NCBI RefSeq assembly: GCF_946886695.1
Contig: NZ_CAMPJD010000003.1
Location: 41,201-105,200, forward strand
DNA from: an uncultured Pseudoxanthomonas sp.
GTDB taxonomy: Bacteria; Pseudomonadota; Gammaproteobacteria; Xanthomonadales; Xanthomonadaceae
Direction: 5' to 3'
Length of the DNA: 64,000 nt
The translations under genes were made by a program, and so were the position numbers. Every line of letters starts with the position of its first letter. The stretch's first letter is position 1. Positions 38,359 through 50,376 of the stretch are shown piece after piece. The notes beneath the pieces are model-generated. The model was not told the origin of the DNA. It worked only from the letters and a program-made list of their open reading frames with translations, and made no database searches.

Positions 38359-38365
38359 CCTGGAA

Positions 38366-38995
38366 TCAGTGCGCTGCGTGCTTGGTCTGCGCGCTGTTGT
38401 TCATCAGCCTGTCGGTGTAGGCGATGCCGATGGCGGACAGGATGAAGATGGCGTGGATGATGGTCTGCCACATCACGCCGGTGGCGGTGAAATCACTGCA
38501 GGTCTTCGCCAGCCAGCCGGCCGTCTTCGCGGCTTCCGCAGCGGCAAAGGCTTCGGGCGTGCCGCACAGCGGCAGGCCACCCAGCGTGCTGGCGCCGATG
38601 AAGGTCTTCAGCAGGTGGATGGACGAGATGCCGATGATCGCCATGGCCAACTTCACCTTCAGCACGCTGGCGTTGACGTGGCTCAGCCATTCCGGCTGGT
38701 CGGGATGCTTCTCCAGCCCCATGCGCGACACGAAGGTCTCGTAACCGCCCACGATGACCATCATCAGCAGGTTGGAGATCATCACCACGTCGATCAGGCC
38801 CAGCACCAGCAGCATGATGTCCTGCTCGCTGAGGCTGGTGGCGCCATGGACCAGATGCCACAGCTCCTTCAGGAACAGGATGACGTACACGCCCTGCGCA
38901 ACGATCAGCCCCAGGTACAGCGGCAGCTGCAGCCAGCGCGAGCTGAAGATCAGGGCAGGCAGCGGGCCGAGGCGCGCGGATTTGGGATCGGTCAT
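38366..38995 (-). CDS. UPF0114 (YqhA-type) inner-membrane protein
   Basis: 209 residues with three to four membrane helices: FSSRWLQLPLYLGLIVAQGVYVILF, ISNLLMMVIVGGYETFVSR, VKLAMAIIGISSIHLLKTFI, and a C-terminal segment. The LIDVVMISNLLMMVIVGGYETFVSR block marks the family. Function unknown. Confidence 0.88.
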   Translation of the reverse strand: MTDPKSARLGPLPALIFSSRWLQLPLYLGLIVAQGVYVILFLKELWHLVHGATSLSEQDIMLLVLGLIDVVMISNLLMMVIVGGYETFVSRMGLEKHPDQPEWLSHVNASVLKVKLAMAIIGISSIHLLKTFIGASTLGGLPLCGTPEAFAAAEAAKTAGWLAKTCSDFTATGVMWQTIIHAIFILSAIGIAYTDRLMNNSAQTKHAAH

Positions 38996-39102
38996 GTGGG
39001 GAACGGTCTTTTCCAGGGATGGCGCAGGGTAGCGGCCGGATTTGACGCTGCCAAGTCCGCAGCCGCCGCTAGACTGCGGCTCTCCCCCCGCAAGGAACCG
39101 CC

Positions 39103-39813
39103 ATGATCGACCTGTACTACTGGCCCACGCCCAACGGTCACAAGATCACGCTGATGCTGGAAGAACTGGCGGAGGCCGGCGCCAAGCTGGAATACCGCAT
39201 CGTTCCGGTCGACATCGGCAAGGGCGACCAGTTCAAGCCCGACTATCTGGCGTTCTCGCCCAACAACAAGATGCCGGCCATCATCGACCACGCACCCGCC
39301 GACGGCGGCGCGCCGATCAGCGTGTTCGAATCCGGCGCCATCCTGCTGTACCTGGCCAACAAGGCTGGCCGCTTCTTCGGCAACGACACGCGCCAGAAAG
39401 TGACGGTGAACCAGTGGCTGATGTGGCAGATGGGTGGCTTGGGGCCGATGACGGGGCAGTACGGCCACTTCACCGTGTACGCGCCAGAGAAGATCCCGTA
39501 CGCCATCGACCGCTACACGCGCGAGGTGCAGCGCCTGCTCGGCGTGCTGGACACGCAGCTTGCGAAACATGGCTACATCGCCGGCGAGGATTACAGCATC
39601 GCCGACATGGCCACCCATCCGTGGATCAACGCCTACGACAAGGCGCCGCTGGACCTGGCGCCCTATCCCGCCCTGCAGCGCTGGCACGCCAAGATCGCGG
39701 CGCGACCGGCCGTGCAGCGTGCGTATGCGCTGCAGTCGCAGGTCAATCCGAACGCGGGCCAGCCGCTCAGCGACGAGGAGCGCAAGCACCTGTTCGGCCA
39801 ATCCTCCCGGTAG
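39103..39813 (+). CDS. Glutathione S-transferase, YfcG/YghU-like
   Basis: 236 residues with AAGGAA before the ATG. A thioredoxin-like N-terminal half (MIDLYYWPTPNGHKITLMLEE, PNNKMPAIID, ESGAILLYLA) and an all-helical C-terminal half (YSIADMATHPWINAY). Members bind glutathione or its disulfide and act as disulfide-bond reductases. The stop codon TAG (39811-39813) lies inside a GTAG-type REP element. Confidence 0.9.
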   Translation: MIDLYYWPTPNGHKITLMLEELAEAGAKLEYRIVPVDIGKGDQFKPDYLAFSPNNKMPAIIDHAPADGGAPISVFESGAILLYLANKAGRFFGNDTRQKVTVNQWLMWQMGGLGPMTGQYGHFTVYAPEKIPYAIDRYTREVQRLLGVLDTQLAKHGYIAGEDYSIADMATHPWINAYDKAPLDLAPYPALQRWHAKIAARPAVQRAYALQSQVNPNAGQPLSDEERKHLFGQSSR

Positions 39814-39885
39814 AGCCGTGCTTGCTCGGCTGCGCCGCATCAGGGTGCGTCCAGCCCGCGAGCAACGGAGCAAGCTCCGCTCTAC
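39810..39885. repeat. GTAG-type REP doublet (REPIN-like)
   Basis: GTAGAGCCGTGCTTGCTCGG (39810-39829) and, inverted, GTAGAGCGGAGCTTGCTCCG (complement of 39866-39885). Each has a short stem around CTTG and a terminal GTAG, as in the GTAG/SMAG elements of Stenotrophomonas. Two inverted units 30-odd bases apart make a mobile REP doublet. The left unit supplies the GST stop codon. Confidence 0.8.
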
Positions 39886-39913
39886 GGCGCGCGCGCGGCG
39901 GCCAGTGCAATAA

Positions 39914-42178
<2,265 letters not shown>

Positions 42179-42194
42179 GACGAAGGAGACGCCG

Positions 42195-42650
42195 ATGTCC
42201 GCTTTCCCGCCGCCGATGCCCGCCGCCGCGAAAGCGGGCTGGTGGAGCCGCAACTGGAAATGGTGCGTGCCCGTGCTGGCGGTGGTGGTGCTGGCCTCGT
42301 TCCTGGCCTTCATCGCCGGGCTGATGACGCTGATCTTCGGCGCGATGAAATCCTCGGAACCCTATCGGCATGCGATGGCGCGGGCACAGGCCGATGCAGC
42401 CGTGGTCGCCGCATTGGGTACCCCCATCAAGCCGGGCTGGTTCGTGCAGGGCAGCCTCAACAGCAGTGGACCGGGCGGCGAAGCCGAACTGGCGATTCCG
42501 CTCGATGGCAGCAAGACCGACGGCACGCTGTTCGTGGTGGCGGAGAAGCGCGCCGGCGAATGGCACTACGAAACGCTGGCGGTCAACGTGGATGGCGGCG
42601 AACGGATCGTGCTGGAGGGCGGCGAGACCGACACCGCGCCCGCGCCTTGA
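42195..42650 (+). CDS. Coa1/Tim21-like membrane protein
   Basis: 151 residues with AAGGAG before the ATG. One membrane helix lies at about 24-52, then a soluble domain (YRHAMARAQADAAVVAALGTPIKPGWFVQGSLNSSGPGGEAELAIPL) like the Coa1-type cytochrome oxidase assembly domain. Bacterial members are uncharacterised. The stop overlaps the next gene's TTG start (TTGA). Confidence 0.75.
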   Translation: MSAFPPPMPAAAKAGWWSRNWKWCVPVLAVVVLASFLAFIAGLMTLIFGAMKSSEPYRHAMARAQADAAVVAALGTPIKPGWFVQGSLNSSGPGGEAELAIPLDGSKTDGTLFVVAEKRAGEWHYETLAVNVDGGERIVLEGGETDTAPAP

Positions 42651-43558
42651 GAAACGGAACGCGGACCGTCGGCAGGCGCTTGCGATACTGGGTGACGCTC
42701 GCACTGCTGCTGACCTGGACGCTGCCTGCCGTCGTCCAAGCGCAGGAAGTACGAACCCCTGATGCGCGCGAAGGCACGCAGGCTTGGCTGCAACCATTGC
42801 TCGTCACCTCGCCCTACAGGTTGTCGAGTGCTGTACGACACGGCGTCATCGAGTATCAATTGCGGATGGACGACATCGCTTGGTCTTGGCCACGCACCCA
42901 CGAACAGGAGGTTGCGGTTGCGGGCGACACGGTGCTCGTGCGCATCTGCCGCGACTGCGGCGACGAATCGCGTCCCGACACGGTGGCGCTAGAACGCTAC
43001 AGCCGAAGCAACGCTTACATCGACAGCGACACCGCTTCGGTTCGTGCGTTCGCGAGAGCACATTCGCGTGGCCGGAGCACCCGTTCGCGGATGCAGTCGC
43101 TGGCAAACGCGGTGCGCCAGCACATGACCGGCAGCATCTCGTTCGGCGAGTACATGACCGCCAGCGCGGCGCTCGCCGCGAGATCCGGCGACTGCACGGA
43201 AAGTGCGGTGCTGTTGGCAGCCCTCGCGCGTGCTCGCGGGATTCCGGCCCGGGTGGTCTCGGGCATCGCGTACTCAAGCCGGTTCACCGGACAGGCCCAC
43301 GTCTTCAGTCCGCATATGTGGGTGCAGGCCTGGGATGGCCAGCGATGGACCAGCTATGACGCCGGGCTAGGCGCATTCGACGCGGGCCACATTGCGCTCC
43401 ACGTGGGCGACGGCGACCCGGCCGGCATGCCCCCATTGCTGGAGGGCATCCGCCGATTACGCATACTGGATGCCTACGCGCCGGTGCCTTCGACTGACGC
43501 CGATACGTCCAATCGTGAAGCCCCTTCGGCGCGCTCTTCCAGCGTCCCTTTCACCTGA
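42647..43558 (+). CDS. Secreted transglutaminase-like protein
   Basis: 303 residues if started at TTG 42647, which overlaps the previous stop and gives a proper signal peptide (arginine-rich start, then WVTLALLLTWTLPAVVQAQ). The frame is open further upstream but has no good start there. The transglutaminase triad is visible: Cys in RSGDCTESAVLLAALARARGIPARVV, His in PHMWVQAW, Asp in SYDAGLG. Likely a periplasmic cysteine peptidase or cross-linking enzyme. Its last 85 bases overlap the converging gene. Confidence 0.8.
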   Translation: MRNGTRTVGRRLRYWVTLALLLTWTLPAVVQAQEVRTPDAREGTQAWLQPLLVTSPYRLSSAVRHGVIEYQLRMDDIAWSWPRTHEQEVAVAGDTVLVRICRDCGDESRPDTVALERYSRSNAYIDSDTASVRAFARAHSRGRSTRSRMQSLANAVRQHMTGSISFGEYMTASAALAARSGDCTESAVLLAALARARGIPARVVSGIAYSSRFTGQAHVFSPHMWVQAWDGQRWTSYDAGLGAFDAGHIALHVGDGDPAGMPPLLEGIRRLRILDAYAPVPSTDADTSNREAPSARSSSVPFT

Positions 43559-43962
43559 CGCTGCGGCAGGTCGGGCAAGCCGGTGTCATCAATCCATTCG
43601 GCTGCCCCTGGCTCAGCAATACCACCGACCATGATGAGCATCGTCAACGGCGAGGTGCCTGGGCTTTCGCCGGCAACCTCCTCGATCGGGGCTTCGAGTT
43701 TCGTGCCGTCCGGCTCGCCGGCGACGGAGGGCGCAGCGGCAAGCAACGCCGCGACCGCCAGCCCGGTGATCGCCTGGCGGGGGAGCCGGTAGGATACGCA
43801 GACCGGCCCGATTGCCTGACTCATCCACGCAGCTCGCTGTCCATCATCCATGTCGTCCAGACGCTGGACCGACTTGCCACAAAGACCGCAGAAACCCGCG
43901 ATGCAGCGCTGCTGTTCCGCAGGCAGCGGACAGGCGCTCTCGATCCTGGGGAATTTCGCCAT
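43474..43962 (-). CDS. Cys-rich N-terminal membrane protein, unknown function
   Basis: 162 residues. The first 60 hold a spaced Cys pattern (C11, then CIAGFCGLCGKSVQRLDDM, and PVCVSYRLP) that looks like a small metal-binding unit. A membrane helix follows (AITGLAVAALLAAAPSVA), then an acidic Pro-rich tail. This layout recurs in xanthomonad and sphingomonad hypothetical proteins. The tail is antisense to the last 85 bases of the transglutaminase gene. It is cotranscribed with the upstream lipoprotein (9-base gap). Confidence 0.65.
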   Translation of the reverse strand: MAKFPRIESACPLPAEQQRCIAGFCGLCGKSVQRLDDMDDGQRAAWMSQAIGPVCVSYRLPRQAITGLAVAALLAAAPSVAGEPDGTKLEAPIEEVAGESPGTSPLTMLIMVGGIAEPGAAEWIDDTGLPDLPQRQVKGTLEERAEGASRLDVSASVEGTGA

Positions 43963-43971
43963 GGCGGCCGC

Positions 43972-44433
43972 CTAGCGCTTCGGCGCTGGTTCCGGCACCA
44001 CGATGGATGGGTCCACCGCCGTCCCCGGCGGCACGTAGATCGCCACGCCCGCCGCCTGCTTCTGGGTCGTGGGGATGCCCATGCTGAGGCCACCACCGGA
44101 GTGGCGGCCGTAACTGCCGGCACCCACCGACATTCCGACCGGGGATCCACTGGATCCCACGCCGACCAGCACCACGCCGTTCGCGCCGAGGGCGGCGGCT
44201 TCGCGCTTGAGACGTGCCACGGCGGCGTCGGTCTGGCCCTGCGTGCCGAAGCCGACGGCACTCTTGGATTCAAGCTGCGCGATTTCCAGCGACCCCGCGG
44301 GTGCGGTGCGGTAGACCTGGACCTGCGCAGGATCGATGGCGGGGCGTGCCTGCCCCAGCATGACCTTGGAGCTGCTGGCGCAGCCGGCACTGAGCGCGGC
44401 GACGAGCACGATGGCAGCGATACGGAACGACAT
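43972..44433 (-). CDS. Putative lipoprotein, unknown function
   Basis: 153 residues, MSFRIAAIVLVAALSAGC with a clear lipobox at Cys18. The mature part has VYRTAPAGSLEIAQLESKSAVGFGTQGQTD and LKREAAALGANGVVLVGVGS, reminiscent of the small YbjQ-like fold, then a Gly/Ser-rich stretch. Divergent from the chorismatase gene. Confidence 0.75.
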   Translation of the reverse strand: MSFRIAAIVLVAALSAGCASSSKVMLGQARPAIDPAQVQVYRTAPAGSLEIAQLESKSAVGFGTQGQTDAAVARLKREAAALGANGVVLVGVGSSGSPVGMSVGAGSYGRHSGGGLSMGIPTTQKQAAGVAIYVPPGTAVDPSIVVPEPAPKR

Positions 44434-44565
44434 GGCGGCTTCTCCCGGTGACCTGCGGCGATCTTCCGCCGACGCCGCTGAATACTGGCACAGCCAGCAG
44501 GCGTCCGGCGTGACGGGGTGGGCGGGTTATCATTTCGCCCCGACATGCCCCCTGTTTCCAGCACG

Positions 44566-45585
44566 ATGAGCTCCGCCCCCGACCATCCACCCGCGCCGCA
44601 GCGGCTGGCCGTCGACTACATCCATGCCCCCACGCCACTGGCGTTGCTGGGCCTGCCGGAGACGCTGGCCGTGTTCGGCTTCGGCGCGCTGGCGCCCGCC
44701 ACCTCGACCATCGACGACCCGCGCTACCTGCGCGTGCCGCTGTCGCCGTTGCGCGAAGCCGCGGCCCCGTACGAAGTCTGGCGTGCGGCGGGCCCCGTGA
44801 CCACCGGCCGCGAAGGCGTGGTGCGCTACAGCCACGACGGGGCGCTGATGTTCGGCGTGGTGGAGTGGGAAGAACCCGAAGGCGGCATCCTGCACGCGAG
44901 CGCGCATGCATATGCCGCGATGGCCGCTTTCTGGCGCGACAGCGGATACCCGCACCTGCTGCGCATCTGGAATTACTTCGATGCCATCACGCAGGGCGAA
45001 GGCGACGGCGAACGCTACCGGCAGTTCTGCATCGGCCGCGTGCAGGGCCTGGGCGATGTCGATACGCGCGCGCTGCCCGCCGCCACGGCGATAGGCAGCC
45101 GCGATGGCCGCCGCGTGCTGCAGGTCTACTGGCTCGCCGCACGTGAACCGGGCATGCCGCTGGAAAATCCGCGCCAGGTCAGCGCCTACCGCTATCCGCG
45201 CGAATACGGCCCGCAATCCCCGAGCTTCGCGCGCGCGTTGCTGCCTCCGTCGCACCAGGTACCCCTGTTCCTGTCCGGCACCGCCAGCATCGTCGGCCAC
45301 GCGTCGCAGCACGCGGACTCGCTGCGCGCGCAACTGGACGAGACCCTCACAAACCTCGACAGCCTGCTGGGCGCGGCACGCATGCACGCGGCAACACTGC
45401 CGGCGCACCTGGATGCGAGCTCGCGCCTGAAGGTCTACGTAAGCGATGCCGCCGACGCAGACGCCGTGGCCGCGCAACTCGAGGCCCGTCTGGGCACGCG
45501 CGTGCCTTGGCTGATGCTGCATGCCGACGTCTGCCGGCGCGAGCTGCTGGTCGAGATCGAGGGCATGCATGGCGTGGGCGCTTGA
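44566..45585 (+). CDS. xanB2: Chorismatase, XanB2/FkbO family
   Basis: 339 residues from ATG 44566, the length of Xanthomonas XanB2; the frame is open from 44518. It hydrolyses chorismate, in Xanthomonas giving 3- and 4-hydroxybenzoate for xanthomonadin pigment and ubiquinone. Family blocks: YEVWRAAGPVTTGREGVVRYSHDG, YFDAITQGEGDGERYRQFCIGRVQGL, SYxxPREYGPQSPSFARA-like RYPREYGPQSPSFARA, and FLSGTASIVGHASQH. No other pigment gene lies in the window; aroE at 48569 is in the same shikimate supply route. Confidence 0.85.
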   Translation: MSSAPDHPPAPQRLAVDYIHAPTPLALLGLPETLAVFGFGALAPATSTIDDPRYLRVPLSPLREAAAPYEVWRAAGPVTTGREGVVRYSHDGALMFGVVEWEEPEGGILHASAHAYAAMAAFWRDSGYPHLLRIWNYFDAITQGEGDGERYRQFCIGRVQGLGDVDTRALPAATAIGSRDGRRVLQVYWLAAREPGMPLENPRQVSAYRYPREYGPQSPSFARALLPPSHQVPLFLSGTASIVGHASQHADSLRAQLDETLTNLDSLLGAARMHAATLPAHLDASSRLKVYVSDAADADAVAAQLEARLGTRVPWLMLHADVCRRELLVEIEGMHGVGA

Positions 45586-45655
45586 AGCGCCCGGCGACCG
45601 TCCGCATAGTGGAAACACGGGGCGACCTTCCGCACGCCCGCATGGAAACCGCGAC

Positions 45656-45904
45656 ATGGGACTGATCAGCCTGCTGTGGGGCATCGTGGCGATGCTGTGG
45701 ATGGTGCTGGCGCTGATTCCGCTGCTGGGCTGGGGCAACTGGTTCCTGATTCCGTTCGCGGCGGTAGGCGCGATCATCGCCGCCATCGGCATCCTGTTCA
45801 CCCGTACCGAAAACCGCGGTCGCGCCAAGGCGGGCCTGGTGCTCAACGGCATCGTCATCGTGGTCGGCATCATCCGTCTGTCGCTGGGTGGCGGAATCAT
45901 CTGA
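45656..45904 (+). CDS. Small two- to three-helix membrane protein
   Basis: 82 residues from ATG 45656. Three hydrophobic stretches: LLWGIVAMLWMVLALIPLLG, WFLIPFAAVGAIIAAIGILF, and AGLVLNGIVIVVGIIRL. Resembles small DUF4190-type proteins. It lies 70 bases after the chorismatase and 95 before hemB. Confidence 0.7.
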   Translation: MGLISLLWGIVAMLWMVLALIPLLGWGNWFLIPFAAVGAIIAAIGILFTRTENRGRAKAGLVLNGIVIVVGIIRLSLGGGII

Positions 45905-45987
45905 CGCCACCGGATGCAGCGTTCCGTGCTGCGACCGCCTGTCGCGGGCCCGCCCGCGGGATACCGGCGTATTATGCGCCGCTCTGA

Positions 45988-46989
<1,002 letters not shown>

Positions 46990-47451
46990 GTGACGTCCAT
47001 CGTCATCCGCGATGCGCGGCATGACGATGCAGGCGAACTGGCGCGCCTGTGCACACTGCTCGCCTATCCTGTCGATGGCGACGGGATGGCCGAACGGCTG
47101 GCCACCCTGCTGGCATCGCCCGCGCATGCGGTGATGGTCGCCGCCCCAGCGGACGATGACAGCGGCCTGATGGGGATGGTGGCCGCAGAGTGGCGGCTGA
47201 TGATCGAATTCGGCGGTCGCGCGGAGATCACGGCATTGATCGTCGACCCGCAGGCGCGACGCCTGGGCCTGGGGCAAAGGCTGGTCGACGCCGCCTGCGA
47301 CTGGATACGGGAGCAGGACGGCACGGACGTCTTCGTGCGCTCCAACATTCTGCGCCCGGAATCGCATGCGTTCTATCCGTCAGCCGGGTTCGCGCTGGCC
47401 AAGACCCAGCATGTCTACGTACGACGGCTGGCAAGAGCGGCAGGCGATTGA
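46990..47451 (+). CDS. GNAT-family N-acetyltransferase
   Basis: 153 residues with a GTG start immediately after the hemB TGA, so translation is probably coupled. Acetyl-CoA motif: EITALIVDPQARRLGLGQRLVDAACDWI, then RSNILRPESHAFYPSAGFA. Substrate unknown. Confidence 0.88.
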   Translation: MTSIVIRDARHDDAGELARLCTLLAYPVDGDGMAERLATLLASPAHAVMVAAPADDDSGLMGMVAAEWRLMIEFGGRAEITALIVDPQARRLGLGQRLVDAACDWIREQDGTDVFVRSNILRPESHAFYPSAGFALAKTQHVYVRRLARAAGD

Positions 47452-47484
47452 CCGGATGCTTCGTGGCATCGGCGGGGCATGCAG

Positions 47485-47514
47485 AAAAACGGGAGCCGTC
47501 CGGCTCCCGTTTTC
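47485..47514. terminator. Bidirectional terminator between GNAT and outer-membrane protein genes
   Basis: A perfect 10-bp stem ACGGGAGCCG/CGGCTCCCGT (47489-47498 with 47501-47510), AAAA on its left and TTTT on its right, between two converging genes. Confidence 0.85.
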
Positions 47515-47523
47515 GTCCCGCAC

Positions 47524-48252
47524 TCAGAAGCGCGCTTCGACGCCCAGCATCACCGTGTCGGCACGGTTGAAATCGCAATCGAGGTCGTCGTCGCAGTCGT
47601 CGTAGGTGTAGTCGTCGGCGTAGACGAACGCGGTATAGCCAAGGCTGATGTTGAGGTGGCGATTGATGTCCACGCCGATGGCGATGCCGGCGTAGCCTCC
47701 GTTGGCGTCAAATTCCTCGTCGGCGCCGTCAACCTCGGCATCGAAGTAGCCGCCGCGCACGGTGGCGAACCACGGGCTGTCGCCGAAGTTCATGCGTGCA
47801 TTCGCGCCGATGGCCTTGTAGGTCGCCTTCGCGAACCGCCAGTCGCCATCGGTGGTCTCGTCCAGGCGGCCGCCCGACAGCTCCACGCCCACCTGCGCCC
47901 ACGGACCCGCCTGCCAGCGGTAACCCGCGCTCACGGCGACGGCATCCTGTTCGACGTCTTCGTAGATCCAGCCCTGGCCGGCCTGCACGCCGACGAAAAA
48001 GCCGCCGTCTTCCTGCTCTTCCCGCGCAGGCATGGGAGCAACATGAGCCGGTGCCTGGTACGTCGGCGTGGGGGCCGGCGGTGCGGGCTCGGAGGCGCCT
48101 GCCTGCGTTGCAGGCGTCACGGGCTGGGCGGCGGCGGGCTGGGGCGCCTCCTTCTTGCGGAAGGCTTCATAGGCTGGCGAGATGGACTGCGCCTGTGCGT
48201 GCACAGCGAACGCGGCCAGCACGAGTGGCAAGCAACGGAACAACGGCGTCAT
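47524..48252 (-). CDS. Outer-membrane beta-barrel protein
   Basis: 242 residues from ATG 48252. Signal peptide [22 protein letters not shown], an Ala/Pro-rich linker (about 35-75), then a barrel of alternating strands ([58 protein letters not shown]) ending in the terminal Phe (GVEARF) used by the BAM machinery. An acidic loop [11 protein letters not shown] near the end could bind cations. Function unknown. Confidence 0.85.
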   Translation of the reverse strand: MTPLFRCLPLVLAAFAVHAQAQSISPAYEAFRKKEAPQPAAAQPVTPATQAGASEPAPPAPTPTYQAPAHVAPMPAREEQEDGGFFVGVQAGQGWIYEDVEQDAVAVSAGYRWQAGPWAQVGVELSGGRLDETTDGDWRFAKATYKAIGANARMNFGDSPWFATVRGGYFDAEVDGADEEFDANGGYAGIAIGVDINRHLNISLGYTAFVYADDYTYDDCDDDLDCDFNRADTVMLGVEARF

Positions 48253-48568
48253 GGTGTTTTCCCTTTCGGCAATGATGGAAACCCCGCGTCCTTGCGGTAC
48301 CGGCGGGGTGGATGGTGTGTCGCGGCGATCAGTACCGATGGGCCCGCTTGTGCGGGCCTGTCTGCCGATCCGTTCCGGTCGGCAGTCGCGGCGGAGCAGC
48401 AGAGTGCAAGGTGGACGGCGGTCGGACTCCCCAGCCCGGCCTGCCGGTTGCCCCGTTCCCTGGCGCGCCCCCTTCGGCGGCGGCACAGTGAGGCGCGTGG
48501 CGCCGTCTGTCAAGCCGGCACCGGCGCGCGTAGACTGCGGACAACGACTGGAGACGGGGATCCGCACC
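48253..48568. other. Divergent intergenic region with tandem hairpins
   Basis: 316 bases between the outer-membrane protein and aroE, with no credible ORF. It holds GGCCCGC/GCGGGCC (48341-48358) and an imperfect TGCCGA/TCGGCA hairpin (48363-48384), neither followed by T-runs. They lie in the leader of the outer-membrane gene and might control its mRNA. Promoters for both genes must be here. Confidence 0.5.
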
Positions 48569-49417
48569 ATGACCAACCACCGCTACGCCGTCTTCGGCCA
48601 TCCCGTCGCCCACTCGCTGTCGCCCCGCATCCATGCGGCGTTCGCGCGGCAGGTCGGCATCACGCTGGAGTACACCGCCATCGATGTCGCCGCGCACGAC
48701 TTCGTCGCCGCGCTCGATCGCTTTGCAAGTGACGGGGGTGCGGGTGCCAACGTCACCCTGCCGTTGAAAGAAGCCGCCTTCGCGATCTGCGCGCAGACCT
48801 CCGAACGCGCACGGCGCGCCGGCGCGGTGAACACGCTGACCCGCAACGATGGCCAATGGCATGGCGACAATACCGACGGCGCGGGGCTGGTGCGGGACCT
48901 GACCGGCCGCCATGGCCTGGACCTGCGCGCACGCCGTGCGTTGCTGCTCGGTGCCGGCGGCGCGGCGCGGGGCGTAGCGCCGGCATTGCTCGATGCAGGC
49001 ATCAGCGAGTTGATCATCGTCAACCGCACGCCTGACCGCGCGGATGCGCTGGCGGATGCGCTGGGCGAACCGGAGCGCGCCCATTCGCGCTACTGGGACG
49101 ACCTGCGCGACCTCGGCGACTTCTCGCTGATCGTCAACGCCACGTCCGCCTCGCGGCAGGACCACGGCGAGTTCAGCCTGCCCTTCCACCTGGCCACACC
49201 GCGCACGCTGGCGGTGGATCTCAACTACGGCGAAGCCGCGATTTCCTTCCTCGCATGGGCGCGCGCCGCTGGCTGCCACGATGCCGTGGATGGATTGGGC
49301 ATGCTGGTGGAACAGGCGGCCGAGGCATTCGAGCAGTGGCACGGCGTGCGCCCGGAGACCGATGCGGTCTATGCCGCGCTGCGCGACAGGGACAAGGTGC
49401 TGGTGACGGCGGATTGA
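48569..49417 (+). CDS. aroE: Shikimate dehydrogenase
   Basis: 282 residues from ATG 48569. It reduces 3-dehydroshikimate to shikimate with NADPH. Substrate site [17 protein letters not shown] and [10 protein letters not shown] (Lys catalytic), [13 protein letters not shown], the NADPH loop [27 protein letters not shown], and the family ending [22 protein letters not shown]-rich hairpin (49419-49440) follows without a T-run. Confidence 0.96.
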   Translation: MTNHRYAVFGHPVAHSLSPRIHAAFARQVGITLEYTAIDVAAHDFVAALDRFASDGGAGANVTLPLKEAAFAICAQTSERARRAGAVNTLTRNDGQWHGDNTDGAGLVRDLTGRHGLDLRARRALLLGAGGAARGVAPALLDAGISELIIVNRTPDRADALADALGEPERAHSRYWDDLRDLGDFSLIVNATSASRQDHGEFSLPFHLATPRTLAVDLNYGEAAISFLAWARAAGCHDAVDGLGMLVEQAAEAFEQWHGVRPETDAVYAALRDRDKVLVTAD

Positions 49418-49474
49418 CCCGCCGCGCATCCGCGCGGCGGACAAAGAATCGACAAGAAGACAGGGACGGCAGGG

Positions 49475-49873
49475 ATGCAACCGGATTTTTCAGACATCAG
49501 CTTCAACAAGGACCGCCAGCGCAACGGGGCGGCGCTGCAGGCGGCACAGGGGTTGCGGTTGCTGCCGGTCGCCATCGTGTTCAACATCGCCGCCCTCATC
49601 CTCCGGTTCGGCGCGGATACGTCGTCGCTGCTGGGCATCGCGGCGACCTTGCTGACCGTCGCCGGCTTCGCGTTCGGCGCGTACGGCACCTATCTGTGCA
49701 TGGACGGTTTCGGTTGGGCCGGCTATATCAACATCCTGATCGTGGCATCGCTGCTGATACCCTACGTCAAGATCATCACCCTCGTGGTCGTGTTCGCAAA
49801 GACAGTGGACATGATGCGGACCGCCGGCTATCGATTCACCCTGACCGGAAAAATCGTCAGGCAGGAACGTTGA
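49475..49873 (+). CDS. Small membrane protein, unknown function
   Basis: 132 residues. Hydrophobic helices at LLPVAIVFNIAALILRF, LLGIAATLLTVAGFAFGAYGTYL and INILIVASLLIPYVKIITLVVVF, ending in a basic tail. No family recognised. Confidence 0.65.
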   Translation: MQPDFSDISFNKDRQRNGAALQAAQGLRLLPVAIVFNIAALILRFGADTSSLLGIAATLLTVAGFAFGAYGTYLCMDGFGWAGYINILIVASLLIPYVKIITLVVVFAKTVDMMRTAGYRFTLTGKIVRQER

Positions 49874-49946
49874 GTCCCGCGATCATCGATCCGGAACTCG
49901 CCCAGCGGACAGAAACGCTCCCTCGCCCTGACACAGGAAAACATGC

Positions 49947-50297
49947 ATGGACGGATTCCTCACCCAACTGCTGACGATGCTCGGCTACCAGCTGCCCGAG
50001 CTGCTGGCCTGCGTGGCGGGCGTCGCCATGCTGGCGATGTGGGTGCCGGCAGCGCCCGGCCGCAAGCTGGCGTTGGCGGGCGTCGCACTGATGCTGGTCA
50101 CCACGCTGCTGCGCGTGGCGATGAGCGTTTGGCAGGCATGGCTGATCAACAACACCGCTGACGGCTACGCCTCACTGAGCGGGATGATGTCCCTGTTCGG
50201 CGCGTTCGGCATGCTGTTGAGCGTGGTGTCTGCCGTCGGACTGGTGCTGCTGGTCTGGGGCGCCTGCAAGGCCATGCAGGCAACGCGGACGGCATAG
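49947..50297 (+). CDS. Small three-helix membrane protein, unknown function
   Basis: 116 residues with AGGAAA upstream. Helices at ELLACVAGVAMLAMWVPA, LALAGVALMLVTTLLRVAMSVW and LFGAFGMLLSVVSAVGLVLLVWG. It follows the previous membrane protein after 73 bases. Confidence 0.65.
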   Translation: MDGFLTQLLTMLGYQLPELLACVAGVAMLAMWVPAAPGRKLALAGVALMLVTTLLRVAMSVWQAWLINNTADGYASLSGMMSLFGAFGMLLSVVSAVGLVLLVWGACKAMQATRTA

Positions 50298-50376
50298 GCG
50301 ATATCCGCATAGGCGCCGCCGAAATCGGAATAGCGGAAAGGCACCCGGCCACCACCGGCCGGGCTAGCATCGTGAA

